Shown: positions 45,586 through 57,223, numbered from the stretch's first letter. The stretch is 64,000 nucleotides of DNA from Celoporthe dispersa (GCA_016584495.1 WAID01000012.1:1-64000); one strand, 5' to 3'. Translations and numbers: made by a program. The notes: a model not told the origin generated them from the letters alone.

Positions 45586-47406
45586 ATGGAACGACGAGGG
45601 CCAAGCCATTTAGGTCCTTACGGACAAGCGTGCATGAGCTGCTTTAAGTCAAAGTGCAAATGTGTCGCGCGTCCTGATGGCTCCGGATGCCAGCGATGCC
45701 ACCGCTTGAAAAAGGCTTGTGAACCATCCGACCCGGCACGTCGCCAAATCAGTCATGAGAAGAAGGACTCGCATGCTCGAATTTCTCAGCTTGAGAAAAA
45801 GCTCGACGGCCTCATCTGGCGGCTGGAGACGCGTGACACGCTCGATGTTTTCGACGGCGATCGAGCACCATCAATCAGGACTCGGACGAATCGCGCCCGA
45901 CCAACGGCTGAAGCCCTTGACTCGGAGATTTCGGCTCCGTCCGTAAATGTCTTTGCAGCCAAATATGAGAAACCCGAATCACAACCGGAATCGGAACCGG
46001 ATCCTGCCCTAGAGGACGAAACTGCTGAGACTCTCCTCAGCACATTCCGGTCGCGCATGCTGCCGCACTTCCCCTTCGTGCATCTTCCGCCTGACCTGGC
46101 AGTCCACAAACTCCGGGCCCGGCGGCCTCTCCTTCTTCGTGCCATTATCTGCGTGTCGTCAACAGGACATAGAGACTCACAAAAGCGCGAGCTGAGGCGC
46201 GCGGTGTCTGAAGCGCTGCTGGAGAAAGAGACAGACAGGATGGACTTACTCCTCGCTCTGTTAACATACTTGTCGTGGGGTTGGGAGCACTCCGAACTTC
46301 TGCCTCGACTCATGCTGCAGGCCGTCTCGCTGGCGTGTGAGATCCTAGCGTGTGAGATCCACGCTTTTTCAAACTCGAGGAGCATGGATGCGCCTGAAAT
46401 AAGAGCGCTGTTCCTCCCCGGCGTCGACCCGGCCGACGAATCATCTCCTCCTGCACAAAGTGATTTCCTAGAGCACCATCGTGCCGTCCTCGGGTGTTTT
46501 GTGCTCAGCTCGGCGGTTTCGACCTACCTCAACCACAGCATCGACGCGCTGCGCTGGACGCCGCAGATGGGCGAGGGCCTCGCCGCCCTGGGTGCAAGTC
46601 GTGAGTGTCCGACCGACGCTGCTTTTGTCATGCAGGTTCGCCTGCAACTCCTAGCGCAGAAAGCCGTGCACATCCGCCACCAGCGGCAAATGGAGCAGTT
46701 GGGGCATATACAGGCTCCGGCGGGGATGACGCCAGCTGCCACCGCGCTCGTGTCGGTCGGGACGCTCCAGGGAGAGCTCCAGGGGCTCCGAGCGTCCACG
46801 TTCGTCGGCACGAATGCGACTCGCCATCTTGCCAACGCGTGGGCAGCCGACCTCGTAATTAGCGAGACGAGATACGCAGTCGGATCCATGATGCCTTTCA
46901 TGGTCAGCCACTTCTCCGCGATAACGACTAGCAGTGGCCCGCCCAGGAATGGCGAGAGCGGTTGCTGGCTCTGGCAGTGCGTAGATGCCGGCAAGGCCTG
47001 CACCGACGCCCTGCTCGCCCTCTCGGCCTCCGAATTTGCCGCCATGTCTCTTGTGCAGTGGATCCAACTTGCGCGCGGCCTCGTCGTCCTGCACTATCTC
47101 ACCACTAGTATCGAGGACCCGTATTGGGACCGCGCCGCCGTGCGAGCCATTGTGAATATGTTCGAGATCTTGGATCGCGTTGCTGAGAAGCTGGGGTCAG
47201 CGGCTGCGGTGGTAGCAGAGGAAGGGCAAGGGCTCGAAGAGATTCTCGCCGGGATCGCACGAAGAATGCGTGAGTTCTGCGCAGTCTTGACGGGCGGCGG
47301 CGCAACGGGAGAGCATGGAGCCGGCCAGAACATACACAGCTATCCGAGACTTGATGGCAACGCTAGAGACCTGTTTCACATTCCTACGAGCAATTATTTA
47401 CCATAG
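45586..47406 (+). CDS. Zn2Cys6 fungal transcription factor
   Basis: 607 residues, intronless. ATG 45586 directly precedes the DNA-binding motif; the frame is open upstream but without an ATG. The motif CMSCFKSKCKCVARPDGSGC, then QRC and KKACEP, gives the six cysteines of a GAL4-type binuclear zinc cluster. A linker and short coiled coil (RISQLEKKLDGLIWRLE) for dimerisation follow. The middle region (LSTFRSRMLPHFPFVHLPPD onward) matches the fungal-specific regulatory domain typical of cluster activators. A 15-nt tandem duplication repeats ACEI (46338-46362). As the only regulator gene in the 30-57 kb block it is the natural candidate to control it, by inference. Confidence 0.92.
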   Translation: MERRGPSHLGPYGQACMSCFKSKCKCVARPDGSGCQRCHRLKKACEPSDPARRQISHEKKDSHARISQLEKKLDGLIWRLETRDTLDVFDGDRAPSIRTRTNRARPTAEALDSEISAPSVNVFAAKYEKPESQPESEPDPALEDETAETLLSTFRSRMLPHFPFVHLPPDLAVHKLRARRPLLLRAIICVSSTGHRDSQKRELRRAVSEALLEKETDRMDLLLALLTYLSWGWEHSELLPRLMLQAVSLACEILACEIHAFSNSRSMDAPEIRALFLPGVDPADESSPPAQSDFLEHHRAVLGCFVLSSAVSTYLNHSIDALRWTPQMGEGLAALGASRECPTDAAFVMQVRLQLLAQKAVHIRHQRQMEQLGHIQAPAGMTPAATALVSVGTLQGELQGLRASTFVGTNATRHLANAWAADLVISETRYAVGSMMPFMVSHFSAITTSSGPPRNGESGCWLWQCVDAGKACTDALLALSASEFAAMSLVQWIQLARGLVVLHYLTTSIEDPYWDRAAVRAIVNMFEILDRVAEKLGSAAAVVAEEGQGLEEILAGIARRMREFCAVLTGGGATGEHGAGQNIHSYPRLDGNARDLFHIPTSNYLP

Positions 47407-47673
47407 TTTGCTAATATCTTGAATGAATAAGAAATGACTATTTCTTTCGTTTCTTTCTTTCCGGAAGATCAACTTCATATTTCGTAAACATGAATCTGAA
47501 ATGATAAGTCTCGAAAATCATTCAATCAAGGACATCTCCAAAGTCCGATAACTAGTGATTGCACTTGCTACTAGGTGTGAACTCCCAAAATAATCTCCTA
47601 CCTTCGCGCCTCGGACTTGCTCCTGGCTCCTTCCTTGTAACCTATTTCTCTGCGGCCTGATCGTTCGTCAGTG

Positions 47674-48460
47674 TTAGCTCCGCCTCGGTATTTTGTCATT
47701 TGAAATTCCCTTAAGCTTATCAATGTCTAGAATGTTGTCACTTGATCTGCCTGAGCTGGCAGCGGACGCAACGACAACGGCAGCAATGCCGCAATACATG
47801 ACGCGATCAACGCTGTTGGTGTAGGACTGCACTACGGCGGCGAGGGCGGGGGCGTCGATGACGGAGATACGCTGGCGCAGCTGATCTCGGAGGCAATTAT
47901 TGAAGATGGCGTTGCCGACCACCAGGAAGATCGAGCTGCCCAGGTTTTAGCCAAAGAGGACGATGGCCAGGGTCGTGGGGATATGCTCAAGAGGAACAAG
48001 ATTCTAGATGGCGATAAATGGCTAAAATTGACATGCGCTTCTGTACTAACTGAATCCACCAATAGTGAATGGAATTCGGACGTGATAGCCGGCATCACCG
48101 TGGACATGACGGCCCTGCGCCAGAGCAGCATTCTGCAAAGTACCAGATATGCTTCCGCCCTGGGGCTCTCTAGCCAGGGTTATCGAAGTCTTCTGGGGAT
48201 CCATCATAACAATTGTCATGTTAATAGGCAGAGCAGAAGGCTTCAGGGTAGATTTGACGAGTTACAAATCTGGGCCGGGTTTCTACGAAAATAATAATAA
48301 TAATTAAAAATAAAATCATGAGCCAAGTAGGAACACAAAGCAATTTCTTGCGTAAGTTCCAACTGCATTCACTTTTGCGCCGGCCCATCTTCGATCCGTG
48401 CCTCCTGTCCGGACTCCGACGCCGTCGACCCACCAAGTAGCCCAGCCGGACTGGACATGG
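47674..48460 (-). pseudogene. MFS efflux transporter (DHA2/TRI12-like) remnant
   Basis: The best part reads EHIPTTLAIVLFG, an in-frame TAA, NLGSSIFLVVGNAIFNN, LRDQLRQRISVIDAPA and SYTNSVDRVMYCGIAAV. This is the order of the last helices of 14-TM drug/toxin exporters, where Gln follows FG, so CAA-to-TAA is a likely cause of the stop. A short N-terminal-like frame starting MSSPAGLLGGSTASES lies at about 48457. The middle of the protein is missing. It probably was the cluster exporter; in this strain it cannot transport. Confidence 0.65.
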
Positions 48461-49005
48461 TATCAGCCGCCTTCCATCACGATCCAACAGCCTTAGGCCT
48501 GCGCAAATTAGTAAGCTCACCTATATCCATTATGACGCCCCGAGGTTTCCAGAGTAGTAGTGTCTGTCCTTGGTATCTTTTTTCTTATCAGGCGGAAATA
48601 GAGTCTGCCTTTAGATTAGAGCTTTATCTTACTATGAAGCGAGTTAATGGATATGCTAGTTCACGCAGATGCTGCCCATCGCAGTGTATCATCGCTTTAA
48701 TAGTGAAAAGAGTTATGTCATAAACTTAGCATTTACTTCAAGAATCCAAGCCAGAAAGCCGTATTGGATTGTCTCATTAGTATTACGCACAATTTCAGGG
48801 TGGATTGCAAATAAATTAAACATGTATTAAAGGACGGTCATGAACAGAAAATTGAATCCAAGCCATTTAAATGTAATTGGGTATCCATGAGCCATCTCAC
48901 GTCTGTTTACTACAAAAAAAAGGCCTATCGAGGCCACCCGACAAGAAGAACTTGAAAGAATCAAAATAATCAAGCAAAATAATTGCAATCTATATTCCTA
49001 GCCTC
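48461..49005. other. Intergenic spacer
   Basis: No gene recognised. AT-rich towards 48700-49000. It is the 3' flank of the reductase gene. Confidence 0.5.
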
Positions 49006-50253
49006 TCAGGGCAAAGACACGACGACCTTCTTGGCAGACACCCCCTTCTTTTGAACTTCCAAGGCATCTTGGATTTTATTCAGCCCCCGTCCCACAACCA
49101 GCGCTTCCGGCGCCGGCACAAACTGCCCTGAGGCCAGAGCCGGTCCCAGAAAGTCCTGGTAGACACGAGCCACACAGCTGTTTGGAGTTGCCACCTCCTT
49201 AATCATGACAAACTTGATCTCGATACCCGTCATTATCTTGCGCACGGCGAGCCTAGTCATCAGACCAATCATATTGTACATCAGCCCTGGCACGATCAGG
49301 GCGCCGTCTAGTGTGGCGGGATCCCTCCGCGAGCCGCCAGCCAAAGCGACAAACTTGCGCGTCAGCAAATCGGGCGTCTTACTGAGGCGCTCCCGCATGA
49401 CGGCTACGCATACCTGGTCGGCGCCCGCGCCGACAGTCAAGGCGCCGGTGAGCTCGCGGTCCCGGAGGGCGTGCACGATGTCCGCCACCAGCGTCTTGCT
49501 GTTGTAATCGAAGACGTGCGCGGCGCCCAGGCTCCGGACGAAGTCGAAGTTCTTGGAGGAGCTCGTCGACACGACCTCGTAGCCAGCCGAGACGGCGAGC
49601 TGCACAGCGCAGGCGCCGAGGCTGGAGGCGCCGCCTGTGATGATGACGGCGCGTGGGTACTTCTTACCAGGCTCTGGGTTGGTCCGCGCCGGCACCGTGG
49701 GCATTTCTAGCCCCAAGTAGTCCTTAGAAAAAGGCCGAACGCTGCCGTGCCAAGGGCGAGCCCCAGGACGGCGGCCTGCTCGTCGGTAATGTTGTCGGGG
49801 GTCGGGCAGATCAGGTACTCGCGCAGGACGGGGTAGAGCTGGAAGGCGCCCTCGGCTGCGAGCCCGGACTCTTTTACGACGACAGCCGCGTTTCCCGTCA
49901 CTCTAAAAACAGGGGGCGTTAGACTGGGTTAGACTTGGGGGTACTTTCTCTGATTCGAGCGTGGCCAAAAGCTCCCGAGATGCGTACCTGTCACCGACCT
50001 TGAAGCGTGTCACGCCGGGTCCGACCTCGACGACGGTGCCGGCGCAGTCAGTCCCGAGTATTGCTGGGTACGTAACATGGGGAACAAACAATCCGGCCAC
50101 ATATTGCAGCCACCAGTCGAAGGGGTTGATTCCCACTGCGCCATTCTTGATGACGACTTGCCCCTTTTTCGGAGGTGTATATGGTGCATCACCAACTGTG
50201 TACGACGCGACCTTCTTAGCGGACTGCCACGCGGCTTGGTTCTTGGGAGTCAT
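49006..50253 (-). CDS. MDR-family NAD(P)H-dependent reductase (enoyl-reductase-like)
   Basis: Exon 1 (50253 to about 49988) has GAVGINPFDWWLQYVAG, YPAILGTDCAGTVVEVGPGV and FKVGDR at a GTACGC donor. Exon 2 continues VTGNAAVVVKESGLAAEGAF and DEQAAVLGLALGTAAFGLF. The frame breaks at 49724-49725, where one extra base restores GLFLKDYLGLEMPT. The cofactor fold reads VIITGGASSLGACAVQLAV. No structural zinc cysteines are seen, as expected for quinone-oxidoreductase/trans-acting enoyl reductases. Relatives act as stand-alone enoyl reductases with polyketide synthases or as general quinone reductases. Length about 380 residues. The break is a single base and may be a sequence error. Confidence 0.85.
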
Positions 50254-51367
50254 CGTTTGTAATAATAATTAGAGACGGATCTGATCAAATGATTGAAGGG
50301 GGAAAGAAGAGGTGCATGAGCAGCAGAGATTTAATTCGGCTGGAATGCAGCAAGCTGGGAATATGTTTTTTATGTTATCATTTGAGAAGAGTTGGCGATT
50401 GACCAATGGCGGACCCTCGGATTCCGTGTCTGAGGCTACCCAAAGACTGGGTCCTAAGTCGGACAAATTCATCATCCCCTGCACGGATAGATACCGTTTG
50501 CCCGCAGTCACAAATTAGGCATCATCTCTATTAGAGCAATAGCATCCCTCCTTGTCTACCAACCGGGAGTGATTGCTCGCCCAAAACGGAAAGCATGCGG
50601 CTCGGCTTTCGCAGGCTCGATCCAGTTGTCACATCTCCTGCTGGGGTTGTTAGAAGCAATGAGCGAGAGAGCGGACGCCGGGGTGTCTGCATCTAATTGA
50701 CTTGTTCTCTTTCTGGTTAGCTCCACAGCCGGACTTTTGGTTGTAGTTCCCTCCGCTAGCAGCAAGTTGCAGTCGTTTATGGAGTAAGCCCAATGTTAAC
50801 GCTACCCAGGAAGTATGCAGGACTCCTCAAGGTGCTGCTTCCCCAAGTCACTCTCGACAGAAGTCTTTGCGGGCCGAGATACTATTAGAGAGGGAGGTTT
50901 TAGGACTATGTATTGTTGGATCTGCATGGCGGCATTGATTTAATGAAGAATTAGTTGGGCTGTAATTTGAGTTTGCCTTTGCTTATTGCTCTAGCCTAGG
51001 TTCTTTCGTTCGAATGCGCTTGAATTCTTCTTCACTACTGAAATATATATTGAATAAATATTCAGATAAAAAATGGAAAGGCGTTATATGAACATTTATA
51101 TGTTAGTAGTAATTGAGGGATGATACAATATTCAGCTTTTCAAATTAAATGTAGACATAATGTTTAACATTCTTAGTTTATTGTTCCGCATAATCTGTTT
51201 TGTATCTTGCATATTTGGGACATTGTTTTGCGTCCTGCTTTCCTCCTCATATCTTCACTCATTGGCCTTGAACGAATGAATTCCTGCTGTTATCTGGCAG
51301 TGGAATACACAACTATATACTAGAACCGTCTATATTGCCTTCAAAGCCTATTCTATAGTGATATCTT
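50254..51367. other. Intergenic spacer
   Basis: The promoter side of the reductase is on the left. 51000-51300 is AT-rich. No gene or named repeat was recognised. Confidence 0.5.
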
Positions 51368-53030
51368 CTACCTTAAGCTTTGATACTCAGCTATCTTCCA
51401 TATCTCACCCTTCATTAGCCCTTTTATGCAACACCTCGTCAGGAACTCATAGTATCCATTATGATCTCCCAGAATAACAGGTACGTAGCACGATCCCAGC
51501 ACGAACACAACATCACCTTTCGTAGACCTCGCCTTGCCGTATACCATATAACCGTTAGGGACCATGAATGGCTTCCAAAGCCGCAAAGGATGAAACGGAG
51601 ATCTGCGAACGAAGTTTTTGAATAGCTCATTGCCTTTGCTCCACTACCTCTTTTGATATAAACTGAGTCACGCGCTCATAGAGAGTTTCTCGAAATACAT
51701 CCAGCAGAAGAGTATGCCAGCCTACAACATCTGTTCTGGTCGGGTCAAACACCTGCGACAGATAGTTCTTGCGAGGATCGACCCCTTCAGGTCTGAAGTG
51801 GACTGAGCCTCCAGATTCCATCGTAAAAATACATATGAGTGTAATCAAAGCTTTTAGTTTCTCACCCAATACCGTGCACTAGCTAATTCGTAGCTCATAA
51901 TAATGCAAAACTTGCATGATATTGAGCACGACGGAAAGCTGGGGCATACCGTTTGGATATGCGTGTAAATGTAACGGTGATAGAATTTGATGCGAGGTAT
52001 CTCCCCGAGTGCCTGACACCATCTCCGCAGTTCTCGTTGGAAGAGACGTTGTATCGCACGCCGCCCGCATAAGCTGATACCGGGCCGCAGGGGACCCAAT
52101 GTGCAACCCAAGAGAGCAAGGTGAATTTACATAACGCAATGTCTGGAATATTCTCAATCGCCCTTCCAGAGAATCTAGTACAGAACTCTCGAATTGAAGA
52201 CAAACGGTCGATCTTCACCTCAATATCACCGAGCATCGTTACAGCGTACGCCTTACCGCGAAGATTGGTTCCTTTTAGCTCCCGAATATTTCTTATTGCT
52301 CGAACCGCTTGTTCGTAACTTGACAGGCGCTGAGATCGACACGCCATCTGAAGCAATAGGGTGTCTATGATCGGAATGCCCCGTTCAGAGGATTGGTATA
52401 TCTCTGTCAAGGCTCCCCAGGCAGCAGAAGACAAGACGTTGCTGAAAGTGCCTGTTTTGGATTCGCGTTCCACTAACTCGCGGATCCGATCTATAACATT
52501 GTCCAGATCCTCGGGTAATACCGAAGAGGTTCCAGCAACGAGTCAACAAATCTGACCAAAGACAATCTCCTGGACAGTTCATAACTGCTTCTAATAAGCT
52601 CTACGCGAGAATACCGGTGCATGGAGGAGTCCAAAATTTCCTAGACTCTCGAAGAATCTGTGATACGCAGGACGATTAAAAGGACAATATTCCGTCGTTT
52701 TCCACTGGTTGTCCCGGCCCAAGTCCGCTTTCATCCGTTACAAGAAGTCGAAGACAACAGCGCTGTTCACGTCTTCTGACCCCACCCAGCATACTAACTA
52801 GCGAGTACCCTTATAGATAGCTTCCCTTAGGGAGACCTGGGAGTCTCTCTCGTGCGTATCGTGCTGGTTAATGCATATAGCATTAACCCACAAAGAACCA
52901 CTCGCCTCGGGCTCCGACAGCGGTACGTATCGCAGAGCTTCAGTGAAGTTTTTCGTAGCTTGGGACTCGTGGCCCTCGACTAGGATGGTCTGTGTTTGAT
53001 TTGCATCAACCGACTTTATTATTTCTTCTT
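51368..53030 (-). pseudogene. HET-domain protein with RIP-type stops
   Basis: From right to left: HESQATKNFTEALRYVPL, LWVNAICINQHDTHERDSQV, REAIYKGTR, TAG (52800-52798), LVCWVGSEDVNSAVVFDFL, TAA, and later stops before TVQEIVFGQ. Expected residues at these stops are Gln (KGTRQ), Gln and Trp (RLWTVQE), so CAG-to-TAG, CAA-to-TAA and TGG-to-TGA would explain all three, as RIP does. The C-terminus keeps VPNGYMVYGKARSTKGDVVF, CYVPVIL and GLMKGEIW, the usual end of one HET subfamily. A frameshifted middle (52473-51895) includes SSAAWGALTEIYQ. The gene is dead and was probably an incompatibility factor. Confidence 0.7.
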
Positions 53031-55169
53031 TTTAGTATGGAGACTTTTAATTGTTGACGACTCTTTTGCCGAGGATTGGTGAGAGGAACGACTCTTTACA
53101 ACGTATGACGGGATGAAATACTTTCCAAAAGCTTTTCGCGAAGAATTACAGTACGCAGGCTGCAATGAATTCCGCCATGACCGACGACGGGCGTGGATTC
53201 GGTAATGACAACTCAGGTCTCCTAGAATTTCTCATCAGTTCGACTCGTGCGGACAGGTTGGTAAAGAAGTTTTGCAGCCTTCTGGCTCGATTCCGTCGCA
53301 ACAAAGATACACGGCTTGCTTTATTGAGCAGAGCACTTGTCGAGAGATTTTTAAATCGACAAATTATTATGAAACCGGAACGTGGCAAGGGTATGTAAGT
53401 TTGATTAGCTGATCAGTCATTCGATTAATTACTGTATTAATGAATTAACAAGTACTTAGCTTGTTCTACGCGGCTGCTGCTTGCAAAAGAAGTTTTTTGA
53501 CCATACTTTGTTATACGAAATCTTTTATTATTTCTAATATTAGCATGTAAATATCTCATATGCACCTTTCCACTGAAACGATAGCTATGGCAGTAAACGA
53601 CGCATGCAATATAAAATTCTTTTATTTCATTTATGAAAATTTGTGCTTTAAGCGTGATATAGTTCAAGATAATACTAAAATGTAATAAATTCTACTATTA
53701 AACTAGACTTTAGCAAATATTACGAAAATTTATATAACTCTGACCGTAATTACACGCCATATAATGTAAGTGATTAGCTGGCTATTGGCTACAATAAAGC
53801 AGATGTCAGGTAGACAAGTGCTTTATGCGTCGCTTGCTAAGCTATGAGGAGATAGAGAGCGTTAGCTTTATAGGAAAACCTTCGAGTGAAATAAGCAGGC
53901 CAGCTCGTTGCTAAGGAGAAACATAATAAGGCTATCAATAGGCAAAGGACTGCCAATTGTTGTAAGAGAGCCATTTTGTGATTCAAGAGCGGCAGCGAGA
54001 CAGATGATCCGGAGCTTTGGCTTTGCATCCTTACTTACGTAGCGTGTCTACAGTAGTTAGCCGCGAATGGTAATGCGCGGGCCGCAAATGGCAGCGGAAC
54101 AATTTCAGCCGTGCCGATCTCGAACTCGAACAGGCTGAGGAAGTGGAGTACGCGGCGCCTGATCAGTCACTTCAGCCTCAATGTAAGCCAACCGTTTGTG
54201 CTCAGGCAGGAGTCGGCGCTAAGCACAAGTACTAACGAAAGTTTATTTTGATAGCAGTTCGGAGCAAAACTTTGAAAGATACAAACATTATTGCCGTCAA
54301 GCTTCAGCTAAATTGCAAAGCTTGCTGCTATTTCAAAAATCCCTACGTTGCATCAAGCATACATCTCATACGGCAAATGCAATGGGTCGCACCTTGGCAT
54401 GTGTTCAGCCCACCCACCAGTGAGGTCAGTGGGGGGCGGATATTTAAGCCTGAGTAGCATATGCAAGTATATAGCCATGAGCGTCCCTCTATTTGCTTGT
54501 GGAACGGAGTTATGCGGCCGTGAGATTAAATGCTACGACATAGTATAGGCGCGAAGGGCCGAAAAGTCTTTAGTCTTGACTCGCTTACTATGAGCTATAG
54601 TACTTGCAGCCAAGTTATGCCTAACCTGGAACACACAAGGAAATATTGTTTTTCCGTTGGCACATCTACAGGCTATAACAATCAGAGTTGACGACTAATA
54701 CCAATGAGGTAATCGAGTCATGTATCAATCAGCTGAGAAACGATGTCAGGTCCTCGCTGGGAGCACAGTCTCCATCAATGTCAGCTCTATTCTCTTCCCT
54801 CGCTCTCTTGTATATGATCACCAGATATTAGGAGATCACATGTGGATACGCAGATCTCGATTATTTGCGCCAAGATAAGCTCTAGCTTCGAAGAAGACCC
54901 AGACTATCGACATGGTCTATCGACCGCAACATTCGATTTATCGTGACATGAAAGCGAATTATTAAAAGGTTTATTCTCAGCCGTATTCCGCTAGAGCAAC
55001 AGCTTATACACCCAAAGCTTACAAGACGACCTGGTAGAATAAAGACCCTGAACAGGAGCCAGAATTTTGCTAGCTGCTGTCACTTTTTCCAGTTATACAT
55101 TGGCCCCCGAGACGCTGAGGGAATCACTACAACTCGAGATCATATTTCTATCCTTTTGATTCCAGAGCC
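53031..55169. other. AT-rich gene-poor tract
   Basis: A 77-codon frame at 53165-53398 (+; MNSAMTDDGRGFGNDNSG, then FLISSTRADRLVKKFC) has good coding composition but no known family and no clear promoter. The rest is AT-rich with stops. No transposon coding was recognised. Confidence 0.4.
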
Positions 55170-56742
55170 ATGGCAAGTGGCCGCGCCTGCGTAAGTCTCT
55201 TAAGTCTTAGAAATTTCTCGCAGTTGTTTACTGACCGGCTTCAAGTGCACAGCTCTCTTGGCTGTTCTAGGGGATATGACATTTTCCTCAACTAGCCTCT
55301 CCTATGAATCGTCGCAGTTGTCCTATTGGTCGTTGCAGGAGGCCGAAGTCGAACCGTCCTGTATCATCCAGCCAAAGTCGGCTGAGGACGTATCTGTTGC
55401 CATCAAGACGATGACAGCAACCGAAGACTGTCAGTTTGCCATCCGTTCTGGCGGCCACAGTCCCAATGCAGGCGCTGCCAATATCGCAAGCGGCGTCACA
55501 GTCGACCTTAGCCAACTAGGAGGCACAATTATTAGCGACGACGGGTCTACCGTGTCAATCAACCCTGGTAGTACCTGGGCCGCTGTCTATGAGACTCTGG
55601 ATCCGGTCAATCTCACTGTTGCAGGCGGCCGCTCAGGGGGGTGTCGGTGTAGGCGGCTTGACAACAGGGGGCGGCATCTCGTTCTTGTCACCCCGTGTGG
55701 GCTTCACCTGCGACACTGTCTCCAACTATCAAGTTGTGCTTGCCAATGGGAGCATTGTGGACTCGCAGGACGACGCCGACTTACATTTCTCTCTCAGTGG
55801 CGGCTCTAATAATTTTGGTATCGTCACGCGCATCGATTATGCGGCTATCGAACAGGGTCTTATGTGGGGCGGCAACGTGTACTACGCCATTGACACCATT
55901 GATTTACAGCTTGAGGCTTTTGCTAATATAAGCAATCCCGAAACGTACGACGATTACGCATCGTTGATCATGTCACTTGCCTACGATGGATCTGTAAATG
56001 TACCCCTTGTGGTGAATGCGATTGAGTATACCAAGGCCGAAATCTATCCACCTGTCTTTCAGCCGTTGATGACCATCCCAGCGATTGAGAGCACGATGCG
56101 TTTGGACAGCGTGGCTGGGATTGCGGAGGAGTTGGCGACATTATCGCCTGATGGCAGTCGGTAAGTTCAAAAAGACCTCGAAGCTTGGGTTGAACCCAAC
56201 ACACCTGCCTCGGTACGAGTGCGTTTACTGACACAAGTCTTTTTCATTTCATGATACCACAGCGTGCTGTTTATGACTATCACCCATGGAAATAGCATAT
56301 CGATCCTGAACGCGACGTATCAGGCCTGGACTGATAGCATTGCCAATATTTCGAAAGTGGCAGATATTATTTGGACCCTCTCACTAGAGCCCTTGCCACC
56401 CGCCATCTACGCACGCAACACCGGGAACTCACTTGGCCTCTCGGACCGCAGCGGGACGCTGGTCGTAGACCTTTGACGGCGCAGTGGACAGACGAGGCCG
56501 ACGACAAAGTTGTTGAAGCTACGGCGGAGACGCTTTTTGGAGCCATCCGCAAAGCGGCAGAAGATTTGGAGGAGTATGACCCTTTCCTCTATATCAACTA
56601 CGCCAACACAGCGGCGTGGCAGGGTAACCCGATTGCAGGTTATGGCGAGGCGAGCGTGGCAAGATTGCAAAAGACGAGCTCGGAGGTTGATCCTCAGAGT
56701 GTGTTTCAAGAAAATGTACCCGGTGGCTTTAAGCTTGTCTAG
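55170..56742 (+). CDS. Secreted FAD-linked oxidase (BBE type), copy 2
   Basis: A paralogue of the 34.9-36.6 kb oxidase. A short first exon (MASGRAC, 55170 on) precedes an intron; the join is one base out of phase. Then SYWSLQEAEVEPSCIIQPKS, FAIRSGGHSPNAGAANI (covalent-flavin His) and NLTVAGGR. The frame breaks at a six-G run (55636-55641); five G restores GGVGVGGLTTGGGISF. LSGGSNNFGIVTRI follows, then an intron near 56161-56262 and EPLPPAIYARNTGNSLGLSD. A second break is at a three-T run (56472-56474), and one more T restores VVDLLTAQWTDEADD. It ends PGGFKLV. Two homopolymer breaks in a well-kept protein suggest sequence error or very recent loss. It probably oxidises a small molecule outside the cytosol. 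Confidence 0.8.
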
Positions 56743-57223
56743 ATAGAGTGCTTATGTCAGAGCTACAGTATGGAAGGAAAGCCGCATATTAATTGTTGAC
56801 AAGAGCAACGAGGCCCAGATAATAGAGCCAAATGTATGACAACTGAGACTGCTGAGTTTTTTACCTTTATTACACGCTAAGAATCTAGGAGAAAGAAGTT
56901 AGGTCTCTGATTTATTATCAAGAAATTAATAAAGATCTTCATGCTCGGATCCGGCTCCTGAGGTACGTGGAGGATGCAGACCTCAATCAGGCGCCGAGAA
57001 ATACGTACATAAACCATGCTATGAAGCTTATTAAATACTTGAAGCTTGAACAAGACAATTGATCGCAGTAATTGATATCGCATATTGTAATAAATATTGC
57101 AGTATTTTGTAGATCCTGAAATTTTTGAATAGTGGAGATGAGTAAACTACAGAAGCAGGATCTCGTACTATAAACACAGAGGTCCATGGACACTATATGC
57201 TTCGCATAGATTAAAACCATGGC
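56743..57223. other. Intergenic spacer between convergent genes
   Basis: AT-rich 3' flanks of the oxidase (plus) and the persulfide dioxygenase (minus). No gene. Confidence 0.5.

Noticed and set aside
45786..46385. 199-codon minus-strand frame opposite the Zn2Cys6 gene
   Set aside because: Ser/Arg-rich shadow of a GC-rich coding strand; no motif, and the plus-strand gene is convincing.
46524..47094. Long minus-strand frames opposite the regulator's C-terminal half
   Set aside because: Same reason: antisense shadow frames without family features.
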